DNA from: Rhynchopus euleeides
Lineage: Eukaryota > Euglenozoa > Diplonemea > Diplonemida > Diplonemidae
Assembly (NCBI GenBank): GCA_963210315.1
Contig: OY723246.1
Span: 558,001 to 622,000, forward strand
Direction of reading: 5' to 3'
Length of the DNA stretch: 64,000 nt
Part shown: positions 10,324 through 21,108 of the stretch, piece by piece
How positions within the stretch are numbered: position 1 is the first letter of the stretch
Layout of the letters: every line of letters starts with the position of its first letter
Made by a program: the position numbers and the translations under genes
Notes under the pieces: generated by a model
Told to the model about the DNA's origin: nothing
The model's input: only the letters and a program-made list of their open reading frames with translations
The model's database searches: none

Positions 10324-11476
10324 GGGGGGGCTAAAACCGGGAGTAAACCCAAATTTTCAACTTCGCCGCAGAGAGGCCCCCAAGGGCACCAAAAGGCCAG
10401 AAACACCCCATATCACCCCGGAAACCCGGTATCTGCCCGAAATAGGCCCAAATTCCGCCCGGAAAGCTCATTTTTTGCGTCTCCAATTTTTTGGCACAGA
10501 TGTGGTACCGGTGCTGTGCCAGTTTACAGCGGCTGCTTGCAACATACAGCGAAACCTGTGGTCGAAGCAACCGAATGGTTCATCGGTCAAGCTCTACTTG
10601 ATGACGCTGATCGATGTAACATCACCATGTACCGAGGGGCGACAAGCAGCACCGCGAGGTGGGGGTAGAGGCCAAAGTGCACTCGTGTTTGCACTGAGAA
10701 GGTTGGTCTCCCTTGTAGATTGAGGTTCCGGAGATGATAGGCACGCACTATGGACGGAAGCAGGACGCTGCTCAGAGGGTTTGTCCGTTCCGACGCCATT
10801 CAGAGGTGGCAATAACTCAGCGACCTCGATATCCCCCAAAGTGGGCAATTGATGCCCTGCTCTCATTGAGAGTAATCAACTAGCGGCCCTTGCCATTCTA
10901 ATGGGGCGGCTACGCCCTCAAATAATTGAAGGCAAATGACAGGGAACCTGCTGGTGAGCTGAGCGCCACTCGGATCGAGAGCGTTTTCCTTCTCGAGGAT
11001 AAGCTCGTCTCCCTCCTCCGGGAGATGCACCGGGGTGGCTGGCGCAGTTCATGTCGTGCCAGCCAGCATTGGGGTACGTGAAAAATGTACGGTGGCACGC
11101 CAACCACGATAAACCCACCTTGCCGATCTTACAAACTGTGAAGGGGGCGGAACACTATCGAAGTGGCTCAATCATGACTACATTGATGCAATGGTGACAT
11201 ATGACGTCAAGCCGCAGTGCCTGCAGAAAGGAGTGCCCGCCGGCTGTTTTTCTCGGGCCATTCAGGTACCGCATCTGGTACCACATCTGTGCCAAGTGAA
11301 AAAAATCGCGTTTCTGGGCCTCTCTGGGCCTCTCTGGGCCACACAGGTCACCAAAACCCCCCAGAAACACGTTTCTGGACTGGTTTGGGTCGATTTGTAG
11401 CATTGATTTCATGTTTAGGGATGCTCCCTGAAAAAGTGGGGTTTACTCCCGTTTTTTGGGTTGAATTAGCCCCCCC
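10324..11476. mobile_element. TA-flanked MITE-like element abutting the previous one
   Basis: Starts GGGGGGGCTAAAACCGGGAG and ends CTCCCG...TTAGCCCCCC-TA. The inverted repeat continues to a GGCACAGATGTGGTACC / GGTACCACATCTGTGCC pair (10494-10510; 11270-11300), giving arms of about 200 bp. The left TA (10322-10323) is shared with the preceding element. No ORF of substance inside. Confidence 0.7.
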
Positions 11477-11478
11477 TA

Positions 11479-11755
11479 CCCCCCCCCCCCTCCCCCACAT
11501 GCACACACGTTAATCTTTTTAGTTTAGTGTAGGACGCACCGAGCGAGCCCTAGTGCTGCCTCCACTGTACGCACACACACACAGTCTCTCTCCTCGGAGC
11601 CTCCCACAACACCCCCCCCCCCTCTGCATGCAGCGGTAGCTGTGCTGTGTGGCTGCAGTGACGCACAAAACAAGATCTCTCTGGATGAGTGTCACCTCTA
11701 GGAGCGTGTGGATGCATCTTTCACACGGGGGGGGGGGGGGGTAGGGGTGGGTATA
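11479..11755. other. Spacer between elements
   Basis: A poly-C run, a (CA)n patch and a poly-G run; no gene. Confidence 0.5.
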
Positions 11756-12901
11756 CACGGTGGGATCTTGTAAATTTTACATGTATAACTACAAGTATAA
11801 TACATGTATTATACATGTATAATACTTGCATGTCAACTATTATACATGTATAATACATGTATATGCCTGAAATATACATGTAAAATACATGTATATCAAG
11901 TAAAAATACATGTATAATACTTGCATGTCAACTATTATACATGTATTTTTACTTGATATACATGTATTTTACATGTATATTTCAGGCATATACATGTATT
12001 ATACATGTATAATAGTTGTCATGCAAGTATTATACATGTATAATACATGTACCGTAAACGGAAATATTGTGGACCGTAATAAAGGTGAACCGTACTATAG
12101 GTGGACCGTAAAAAAGATGGAACAAATGGGATTTTTCCGGAACTTGGAACATTTTTACGGTCCACCTATTTTACGGTTGGGATAGTGGACTTGGCGGTTT
12201 TTTTTACGAGTTCCTTCGCGACGAAGTCGAGAAGGAACCAAGGAAATCGCACGACTGAAGCTGCAGGATTAACACCACAGGGCCTCAACACAGAGTGTGC
12301 GCTCACCTCGTCCGGAACTGCTCTCCCACAGTTACTGCAGGGTGTACTACACTAAAGGAGTACGATTTCCCTGGATTTTCCGGGCACTGATTCACGAATT
12401 TACATCTGGAGGGAGCCCGGTGGTCTCAGCTTCTGTCTGCGCTCCCTGCCGTACCGTGGCTGCTTATGTGGGCTAGCGCAGCAGGTTCTACTTTTACTTC
12501 TACCGGAACGCTCCTTGCATGGTACTACACTTCTCGAGGTGTGTGGGTGAGTCTCGAGGTGAGTGGTGGTGATCGTGTCCTTTCCACACACAGGGAGGAC
12601 TTGCTTCTCTTGCTGGTGTTGGTTGCGGTTGTGGAGGGAGGGTCCAAAGCTGGGAGGTCGGGAGGCCTACGTGTGGGTGTCTGCGGCGTGGAGGCCGCAG
12701 TCCGCGCCCCGCAACCCACCAGCCCGCGGGCGAAAATCGCATTGTCTTTTCCATATTCAGTCCCAATAAATGGTGGACCGTAAAAAAGATGGAACGTTTG
12801 GCCTTTTTTTGGGAACTTGGAACATTTTTACGGTCCACCCTTTTTCCGTTTACGGTATATACTTGTAGTTATACATGTAAAATTTACAAGATCCCACCGT
12901 G
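11756..12901. mobile_element. Outer nested TA element, TIR CACGGTGGGATCTTGTAAAT
   Basis: Both ends carry CACGGTGGGATCTTG...; TA lies at 11754-11755 and 12902-12903. The subterminal DNA is an array of TACATGTA-type palindromes with ACTTGCATG variants. A second element (12052-12855) sits inside. A longer relative with the same shell is at 56053-57903. Confidence 0.8.
12052..12855. mobile_element. Inner nested TA element, TIR CCGTAAACGGAAA
   Basis: 804 bp beginning CCGTAAACGGAAA and ending in its reverse complement, with TA on both sides (12050-12051, 12856-12857). Subterminal GGTGAACCGTA, GGTGGACCGTA and TGGACCGTAA repeats occur at both ends. Nearly identical to 56988-57797; a 136-bp deletion form is at 20698-20833. 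No intact ORF. Confidence 0.8.
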
Positions 12902-13720
12902 TACCCCTGTGAGAAAATGGGCATTTTCAGGACACGCTCTAAACACCTCTCAGCCCCTACCTGACACACGCACCGACCCCAAAGGGTGCCAGAATGATAT
13001 CCTGGGGCCACCAACACCATTTGTGGGGCCTTATGGGGTGTTTTTTGGGGTTCCGGAAAATTTGCCCACCGGTGGTTCCTGGTGGTACCGTAGGCCCACC
13101 TCTGTTTGCTGGACACGCCCTTTTGCTGGCACAATACGGGGTAGGCGTGGTGAAGGGGGTGTCGGAAATTGCCCGGACACAAGTTTCGACGATTGTGCCC
13201 CTGTCCCACTGATTTTTGCGCGAATTACTTGCACGTATAGGCGTGCCTTGGCCTGTACAGGCCTGGACAGGCACAGATTGCCTGTATGGATTGATATGGG
13301 GGGTGTCGATTCTGGACAAAAAATAATTTTTTTCAAAAAAAAAACCGAAAAATCGGGGGAAAATGCTGAAAAATGGCAAAAAAAAGAGTATGGGGAGTTG
13401 GGTCCAGTTTAGCAAAGTCGTCATATTTTTCGGGTGTTTTTTTGAATGGGACACCCGAAGAACCCGTTGAGACGTGAATGACATCGTGAACATATCTGCC
13501 AGAGAATCCTCAAGCTTCGTGCCTCAAGAACGTGGGACAACACGGCGCTGCAGGCGCATCCTGGGCCGCAGACCAGCAAGCCGGCAAAATAGCCAAGGCC
13601 GCCTACACGGCGAGCCTTCTACAGATTCCAGATTGCTCAAACGAGCGTGTCCAGGAAGCTTGAGCTTTGGGTGGGGACGGGATGAAGTCATGGGGGGGGG
13701 GGGGGGGGGGCGGGGCGGGG

Positions 13721-15429
13721 GTGGCTGGGGGGAACCTCTAGAGGTAGGGGGCAACCTATTGGTGGCTGGGGGGAACCTCTAGAGGTAGGGGGCAACCCAT
13801 TAGTGGCTGGGGGGAACCTCTAGAGGTAGGGGGCAACCTATTGGTGGCTGGGGGGAACCTCTAGAGGTAGGGGGCAACCCATTAGTGGCTGGGGGGAACC
13901 TCTAGAGGTAGGTGGCAACCCATTGGTGGCTGGGGGGAACCCCTAGAGGTAGGGGGCAACCCATTAGTGGCTGGGGGGAACCTCTAGAGGTAGGTGGCAA
14001 CCCATTGGTGGCTGGGGGGAACCCCTAGAGGTAGGGGGCAACCCATTAGTGGCTGGGGGGAACCTCTAGAGGTAGGTGGCAACCCATTGGTGGCTGGGGG
14101 GAACCTCTAGAGGTAGGTGGCAACCCATTAGTGGCTGGGGGGAACCTCTAGAGGTAGGGGGCAACCTATTGGTGGCTGGGGGGAACCTCTAGAGGTAGGT
14201 GGCAACCCATTAGTGGCTGGGGGGAACCCCTAGAGGTAGGGGGCAACCTATTGGTGGCTGGGGGGAACCTCTAGAGGTAGGGGGCAACCCATTAGTGGCT
14301 GGGGGGAACCTCTAGAGGTAGGTGGCAACCCATTGGTGGCTGGGGGGAACCCCTAGAGGTAGGGGGCAACCCATTAGTGGCTGGGGGGAACCTCTAGAGG
14401 TAGGTGGCAACCCATTGGTGGCTGGGGGGAACCTCTAGAGGTAGGTGGCAACCCATTAGTGGCTGGGGGGAACCTCTAGAGGTAGGGGGCAACCTATTGG
14501 TGGCTGGGGGGAACCTCTAGAGGTAGGTGGCAACCCATTAGTGGCTGGGGGGAACCCCTAGAGGTAGGGGGCAACCCATTAGTGGCTGGGGGGAACCTCT
14601 AGAGGTAGGGGGCAACCTATTGGTGGCTGGGGGGAACCTCTAGAGGTAGGTGGCAACCCATTAGTGGCTGGGGGGAACCTCTAGAGGTAGGGGGCAACCT
14701 ATTGGTGGCTGGGGGGAACCTCTAGAGGTAGGTGGCAACCCATTAGTGGCTGGGGGGAACCCCTAGAGGTAGGGGGCAACCCATTAGTGGCTGGGGGGAA
14801 CCTCTAGAGGTAGGTGGCAACCCATTGGTGGCTGGGGGGAACCTCTAGAGGTAGGGGGCAACCTATTGGTGGCTGGGGGGAACCTCTAGAGGTAGGTGGC
14901 AACCCATTAGTGACTGGGGGGAACCTCTAGAGGTAGGTGGCAACCCATTGGTGGCTGGGGGGAACCTCTAGAGGTAGGTGGCAACCTATTGGTGGCTGGG
15001 GGGAACCTCTAGAGGTAGGTGGCAACCCATTAGTGGCTGGGGGGAACCTCTAGAGGTATGTGGCAACCCATTGGTGGCTGGGGGGAACCTCTAGAGGTCG
15101 GGGGCAACCCATTAGTGGCTGGGGGGAACCTCTAGAGGTATGTGGCAACCCATTGGTGGCTGGGGGGAACCTCTAGAGGTCGGGGGCAACCCATTAGTGG
15201 CTGGGGGGAACCTCTAGAGGTAGGGGGCAACCTATTTGTGGGTGGGGGGAACCCCTAGAGGCAGGGGGTAACCCATTTGTGGCTGGGGGGAACCCCTAGA
15301 GGCAGGGGGTAACCCGTTTGTGAGTGGGGGGAACCCCTAGAGGTAGGGGGTAACCCATTTGTGGCTGGGGGGAACCCCTAGAGGCAGGGGGTAACCCGTT
15401 TGTGGGTGGGGGGAACCCCTAGAGGCAGG
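13721..15429. repeat. 41-bp minisatellite array A, first block
   Basis: About 41 tandem copies of a GTGGCTGGGGGGAACCTC / TAGAGGTAGGGGGCAACCC unit. Each early unit contains the 12-bp palindrome ACCTCTAGAGGT. From about 15236 the array switches to a second subfamily (AACCCCTAGAGG...GGGGGTAACCC). Confidence 0.95.
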
Positions 15430-15789
15430 GAGATTTAGTGAATAGTGCGGAGCAACTATCTTCGCGCGACGCGAGAAACACAACAAAGCAATAATTTGCC
15501 CAGAGGGCCGGAGAGGGGAGGGGGGACAGCCTGCCTAGTCAAGATCTGCGAGAGGGGCCGAGCACCAACGCACACACAACCCGATTTCCTGATAAAGGGT
15601 GGTGGTGGTCGCGCCCCCGTCCAACCGTGCAACGCACGTGGCGGAAACTGCACTATGCAGCAACAGTGATGAGAAACAACACAGCAAAAACAGCAAGCAA
15701 ACAGCAACAGAAACCTCGCGCGCGCCGCTCCTCCCTATTCTAAATCTCCCTTACCGTGGCGAAGCCACTCGACTAAAGTCGTTCGTAGG
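15430..15789. mobile_element. Foreign insert splitting array A
   Basis: Non-repetitive sequence interrupting the minisatellite. Its 15563-15785 part matches the reverse complement of 38905-39128 (shared landmarks include CGTGCAACGCACGTGGCGG and ACTCGACTAAAG), next to the retrotransposon RNase H remnant, so it is probably a retroelement fragment. It carries a CTGATAAAGG-loop hairpin. Confidence 0.6.
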
Positions 15790-16890
15790 GGTAACCCCTA
15801 GAGGCAGGGGGTAACCCATTTGTGGGTGGGGGGAACCCCTAGAGGTAGGGGGTAACCCATTTGTGGCTGGGGGGAACCCCTAGAGGTAGGGGGTAACCCG
15901 TTTGTGGCTGGGGGGAACCCCTAGAGGTAGGGGGTAACCCATTTGTGGGTGGGGGGAACCCCTAGAGGCAGGGGGTAACCCATTTGTGGCTGGGGGGAAC
16001 CCCTAGAGGTAGGGGGTAACCCGTTTGTGGCTGGGGGGAACCCCTAGAGGTAGGGGGTAACCCATTTGTGGGTGGGGGGAACCCCTAGAGGCAGGGGGTA
16101 ACCCGTTTGTGGGTGGGGGGAACCCCTAGAGGCAGGGGGTAACCCATTTGTGGGTGGGGGGAACCCCTAGAGGTAGGGGGTAACCCATTTGTAGCTGGGG
16201 GGAACCCCTAGAGGTAGGGGGTAACCCATTTGTGGGTGGGGGGAACCCCTAGAGGTAGGGGGTAACCCGTTTGTGGCTGGGGGGAACCCCTAGAGGTAGG
16301 GGGTAACCCATTTGTGGGTGGGGGGAACCCCTAGAGGCAGGGGGTAACCCGTTTGTGGGTGGGGGGAACCCCTAGAGGCAGGGGGTAACCCATTTGTGGG
16401 TGGGGGGAACCCCTAGAGGTAGGGGGTAACCCATTTGTAGCTGGGGGGAACCCCTAGAGGTAGGGGGTAACCCATTTGTGGCTGGGGGGAACCCCTAGAG
16501 GTAGGGGGTAACCCGTTTGTGGGTGGGGGGAACCCCTAGAGGCAGGGGGTAACCCATTTGTGGGTGGGGGGAACCCCTAGAGGTAGGGGGTAACCCATTT
16601 GTGGCTGGGGGGAACCCCTAGAGGTAGGGGGTAACCCGTTTGTGGCTGGGGGGAACCCCTAGAGGTAGGGGGTAACCCGTTTGTGGGTGGGGGGAACCCC
16701 TAGAGGCAGGGGGTAACCCATTTGTGGCTGGGGGGAACCCCTAGAGGTAGGGGGTAACCCATTTGTGGCTGGGGGGAACCCCTAGAGGTAGGGGGTAACC
16801 CATTTGTGGGTGGGGGGAACCCCTAGAGGTAGGGGGTAACCCGTTTGTGGGTGGGGGGAACCCCTAGAGGCAGGGGGTAACCCGTTTGTG
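15790..16890. repeat. 41-bp minisatellite array A, second block
   Basis: About 27 copies of the GTGGGTGGGGGGAACCCC / TAGAGGTAGGGGGTAACCC subfamily. The end of the array and ~250 bp of unique flank (16876-17127) are duplicated at 42603-42842 and 44847-44870. Confidence 0.95.
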
Positions 16891-17480
16891 GGTGGGACCA
16901 TTTGTGGTAAATTTACTGGGTTCTGGTGCCCACCGCCTCCCCTTTTGAGCGTTTGAAACAGCGTTTCCGGGACCCGGCACTGCTCGCAGTGGGCTCAAAT
17001 GTCCAAAAACGACCCATTCTGGACCCCCCCAAAAAAAAAATGCGAGCACCTCCCTCTTGGCACGCCGGTCTTACGACAACCCTGCCTGTTTCTGGTGCTG
17101 GGAAAAAAACGGAAAAAAACGGAAAATCAGGGTGTCGATTTTGGGGGGTGTCGATTTTTTTTCCGGATTTTTTTCGTCGATTTTTGACCAAGTCGCAGCC
17201 AGCGCCCACAGGCGGAAAAAACGAAAAAAAAGGAAAAAACGGAAAAAAACGGAAAAAATCGACACCCCCCTATAGATGTGCATATCACAGGTATGGGCCT
17301 GTATGGTCTTGTTATCCTGTGTGGAGCCCTGCTGAAAAATCAGGTGGCTGTCGGTATTCACAGCCAGTGTGTTTCTTTCACAGAGCACCCGAAGCTCGTC
17401 AATACGCTTGCGCTTCAGGGCGCGCCTGTGCCTCGCCTGATGGGCCATTCGCCCATCACACCCCTCAACAGAGCCAGGTG

Positions 17481-17744
17481 TCACAGGAATGACTTGCACC
17501 GATTCGGGTGGTTTGCAAAAGCCTCCTCGTCATTTGCTTCGAATTCAGCAAATTTGTGCATAGTAACACAGTTCAACTGCTGAGTGTCTGTGCATTCCTG
17601 CTGTTGACACAGTGCTGCAGTGTGCGCAGCCAGGCATTGGCTCCCATGCTGGTAGGCAGGTGTTTGGACTTTGAGTTTCGAAAGGGTTTGGAGGCGTGCC
17701 TTCAGCCTATCGAAATGATTGCGCCTCAGCTGCTGATATCTCAC
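17481..17744 (-). pseudogene. Coding remnant in large element, unrecognised
   Basis: A minus-strand 87-codon frame (...RLKARLQTLSKLKVQT... FAEFEANDEEAFANHPN) with amino-acid composition and AT-richer codon use like other transposon relics here. No family recognised and no complete domain. It could be chance. Confidence 0.25.
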
Positions 17745-18196
17745 CAGGAGCGCCCAGTTCTTTGCGAAGATGAGTTTCAGAAAGTACTGAGTTCAACTGT
17801 GGCACAGTGGCAGCGGCGCTCAACACAGGCGGCATGTCCTGTCATGGAGAAGAGTGTCGATTGCTATAGAATCTGGCCTGCGGGAGTAGCCTCATTCTAC
17901 AGTCTGTGCGAGCTGGTTCCCGAGGGTGATATTTTCTTGGTAACAGGCTTGTGGGGTGGCACTAGCCATGTGAAGGGGTGTGAGTGCGTGTGCAGTGCCT
18001 ATCCGGGGGGCACCGTAGGAACCACCGATGGGCAATTTTTTTTAGAATGCCAAAATATCAGCACTGAGGTTGATCTGGTGGTGAAATCTCCACCACAAAA
18101 CACTTTTGGGACGATCTGGGCACATTGGCACCCTTTACATGGCTTTCTGAGGTACTTTTTGGTGTTCCCGAAAAAAGATATTTTCTCACGCGTATA

Positions 18197-18964
18197 GGGG
18201 GGGGTATACCCACCCCTAGGGGGGGGGGATATTCACACGTTGGATGGCTCTTCGCTCTGTGTCAAGCTGTGTCAGTCTGCCGCCTGTTTTTGTAAGGCAG
18301 CTCACTTTGTCTCACCCTGGGACTTTTGGGAGCGAAGGCATCTCTTTATGCATACGAGAGAGAGACAGAAGGAGAGGGGGAGGAGAGAGAGATGTCGAGG
18401 CTAGCAGAGGGGGGGGGGCGTCAGGTTGACATCCCATTACAGAACAGCGCGGCATCGGGTTCGCAGGACCACTGTTATACTGCACAAGGTGCGTCTTGGA
18501 AATCATCTTGCTTCGAGGAGATATTCCTGTTACGGCTGCAGACAAAATCACGAGCGTAGAGAATGGACGTCGCCGCCACCTCCGTGTGAGCTGTTATTGC
18601 CGCCGATTGTTGTGTTCTTCTTCGGTTTTTTTCTCGCTCAGCATGAGGGATAGATAGAGAGCTGCTAGAGGGCGCCCCCTTTTCGTTCGGATGGATACTT
18701 CCTTTTCGTTCCCCTCGACCCCCCCCCCCTCCCCTCCCCCTTTGTGGCATCTCGTGTTAGAACCCCCCCACCCCCCACCCCCCGCGTTTTAAAGCGCCGT
18801 TCCTCCGGCTTTTCTTGAAGCACCTCAAACTCACTAAATGCAGGGAGGGACCGGACACACCACGCCCAGACAGACCAGGAGGGGATCACGTTTCTTTCTG
18901 TCTTTTTGAACGCTACTTGGCCGCACCACCCAACACCCCCCTCAAGCCCCTCCACCCCACCCCC
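18197..18964. other. Intergenic region and 3' flank of the CRD-like gene
   Basis: No gene supported. Contains GA-rich (18350-18420) and C-rich tracts (18715-18785, 18925-18965); the latter lie just downstream of the minus-strand gene and may be its 3' UTR or intergenic signal. Confidence 0.4.
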
Positions 18965-19912
18965 TCAATCCTGCCTGGACGTCTGCTGCAGCACGGAGAA
19001 CGACGATGCAGCAGGGGGCGTGCCTCCCTGCAGGCAGCGCAGCACGAGGATCTGCAGCAGGCACAGCAACAGCACGACGGTGATGAGGAAGCTGTTGCCC
19101 CAGGACTCGTCGTGAGTGAACTGGGGGTCCACCCCGCGCGGGAGGTACTGCGCTATGGAGTCGCAGTAGAAGGATGTGTGGGTGGAGCACCGCAGGAGCG
19201 CGACAGAGTCGGGCTGCCGCAGGCAGTACCTCTGGAAGCGGTAGCAGTCTGCGTGGCACGCCTTCTGCCCGACACCAGCTGTGCACGGGCGCATTGCCGT
19301 ATGGCACAGATAGGCTTTGAGAAACGCTTTCGAACACCTCGAACCCCCCCTCTGGGACCCGAAGTTGTACTCGTGGCTGTGCGCAACCATAGCATCCAAC
19401 TCCACTTGCGCGTCATGCTCGCCGTCGCAGTGGAGGGCGTTGTAGCCACCCATGGCAGAGCACAGGCCGAGGGAGTTAGAGGCGCCGCAGGTCAGTTCCG
19501 AGCAGGCGTCGAACGATGTGTCCCAACAGCGTGTCGAGGGGAGACCTTCGCAGGCGGCGGTGCCGCGGTTTTCACAGGAGCTCTTGGCAGCGGTGCAGGT
19601 TGCCTTGCAGACAGGGACGACCCTCCCGTTCTGATCGCAGGGGTCCATCTTGCGGGCACAGGCGTACTGCCTGTAGGCCTGGCTGTTGCAGGACGCCCCG
19701 ATGCGGTTCTCCCACTTGTCCTCCGCGTCCTCCTCCTCGTCGTCGCCCTCGCAGTCCGCAGCCATCTGGTTGAGGAAGCCGCTGCAGAAGCGCAGCTTGC
19801 GGCACGGGCGGCAGTCGCGCGAGTCGGTTGCGGCAGCGCCGCTCTCAAAGAGAGCACCGGCAGGCAGGGTCAGCAGCAGCAGCGCAAAGGCGGCATGGTG
19901 TGGTGAGGGCAT
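18965..19912 (-). CDS. Secretory single-pass membrane protein with two Frizzled-CRD-like cysteine motifs
   Basis: 315 residues from the ATG at 19912; this start puts a signal peptide (HHAAFALLLLTLPAGALF) at the very N-terminus, whereas the upstream in-frame start is not ATG. The ectodomain has about 25 cysteines. Two stretches, YACARKMDPCDQNGR...VCKATCTAAKSSCEN and LCHTAMRPCTAGVGQ...CHADCYRFQRYC, share the Cys spacing of the C-terminal half of Frizzled CRD domains. A hydrophobic helix (SFLITVVLLLCLLQILVLRCL) near the C-terminus leaves a ~20-residue cytosolic tail: type I topology. A receptor or surface protein is likely; ligand unknown. An acidic patch (DDEEEDAED) follows the first cysteines. 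Confidence 0.75.
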   Translation of the reverse strand: MPSPHHAAFALLLLTLPAGALFESGAAATDSRDCRPCRKLRFCSGFLNQMAADCEGDDEEEDAEDKWENRIGASCNSQAYRQYACARKMDPCDQNGRVVPVCKATCTAAKSSCENRGTAACEGLPSTRCWDTSFDACSELTCGASNSLGLCSAMGGYNALHCDGEHDAQVELDAMVAHSHEYNFGSQRGGSRCSKAFLKAYLCHTAMRPCTAGVGQKACHADCYRFQRYCLRQPDSVALLRCSTHTSFYCDSIAQYLPRGVDPQFTHDESWGNSFLITVVLLLCLLQILVLRCLQGGTPPAASSFSVLQQTSRQD

Positions 19913-19969
19913 CCGCTGCAAGCGGGGGGGAGTTCCCCAAGCCCTGCTGGTGGTGGTGGTGGCGGCCAA

Positions 19970-20697
19970 GTAGAGGCGTTGGCTGCATGGTGGCGTCAGG
20001 TCGTGTTGTGTTGTGCTGTCAAAACATCAATATCAAAAAACGCGTCTCGTGGGAGATGGGGGTAACTCAGCCACCGCTTTTCCGTTGCATTAGGCACCGT
20101 TCAGTGCAAAAGCTGACGTTCGGAGGGGCGAAGGCAGGGAGCAAAACACCACTCGTTGGCCTGATGAAGGGTGGTGTTTGTTCCGTTCGCCCCCCCTTCC
20201 AACCTTGCAAGAAACCTGTTGTTGCAAGTGGTAGAAAAACAAGCACGTACAGGGAAGTCGTCTTCTCTAGTCCTCCCTTGACTCCCTAGTCGCACCGAAG
20301 GTGCTTGAACAAGTTTACTGAATGGTGCAGCGCATGCGCCCGCGGCTATGTAGGCAATACAGCCAGGCACGCGTGGGGGTTGCGTGGCAGATATCGAATC
20401 CGGCTGGAAGGCAGAGGCGGAGGCTTTGCCGAGGGAAAACTGGTCGATGGGGAAAAAGGAGGGGGAGCTGGGCAAAGACTGTCAAATAAGGGGGGGTTTG
20501 ATCATCGAGAGTGAATGGAAAAGTAAATCTCCCAGCACCTTCTTGCAATGTTAGTCCTTTTTGTAGTCACTACACCAGATATGTTGTACAAGGCAGATCA
20601 ATGCACAATGGGAGGGTGTGTAGCAGTTGTCTGTCAGTGGCTTGGCGGTTGGACCGCAACACAGTATCACTAAAACACGACCAGGTGTCTGTACGTA
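19970..20697. other. Intergenic DNA with CTGATGAAG hairpin
   Basis: No gene supported. 20125-20200 forms a two-level hairpin: GGGGCGAA pairs with TTCGCCCC around an inner AAACACCAC / GTGGTGTTT stem whose loop contains CCTGATGAAG. Confidence 0.5.
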
Positions 20698-20833
20698 CCG
20701 TAAACGGAAAAAGGGTGGATCGTAAAAATGTTCCAAGTTCCCCAAAAAAAAAGGGCCAAACGTTCCAGCTTTTTTACGGTCCACCTATAGTACGGTTCAC
20801 CTTTATTACGGTCCACGATATTTCCTTTTACGG
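20698..20833. mobile_element. 136-bp MITE, TIR CCGTAAACGGAAA, TSD TA
   Basis: Ends match the 804/810-bp elements at 12052 and 56988, and TA lies on both sides. It retains only the subterminal repeats, so it is an internal-deletion derivative. Confidence 0.85.
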
Positions 20834-21108
20834 TAGGTCAGATCACCGTCCTCCCTCGACCTCACAACTCCCCCCCACGCATCTCGAGGGCTCTGCAGTG
20901 TAAACACGCACGTAAATCTTGTGGAAAGTGTCACCTGGAAAGGTGACAGGTGATAGGATCAAACCTGGGGATACAGACTCGAATAGTTTGTTGGCAGACT
21001 ACACCTTGGTCATGCCCAAGGCTTCGTCAGCTTGGGTGACGTAGCTGCTTCCAGCTGAAATACGACTCACAAGTTGCCTTGCACACATCCCTCTGGCACA
21101 CTGCGGTG
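20834..21108. other. Short intergenic spacer
   Basis: No gene or repeat recognised; contains the small inverted pair GTGTCACC / GGTGAC(A) at 20929-20950. Confidence 0.4.

Larger units (their letters stand above)
12904..18196. mobile_element. Large degenerate inverted-repeat element carrying the first 41-bp array
   Basis: The left end CCCCTGTGAGAAAATGGGC and the right end TTTTCTCACGCG...GGGG are imperfect inverted repeats, and GGGTGCCA and CCACCGGTGG / ACCACCGATGG motifs recur at matching depth in both arms (12980-13100 versus 17990-18130). Inside are low-complexity A/T-rich sequence, the minisatellite and a coding remnant. Boundaries are approximate. Confidence 0.45.

Noticed and set aside
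13721..16890. CRISPR array
   Set aside because: The whole 41-bp unit repeats with no unique spacers, and the genome is eukaryotic; it is a minisatellite. The same holds for 40478-42620 and 50489-53850.
18815..19906. 363-codon plus-strand ORF opposite the CRD-like gene
   Set aside because: Lacks the signal peptide, Cys pattern and membrane helix that the minus-strand frame shows.
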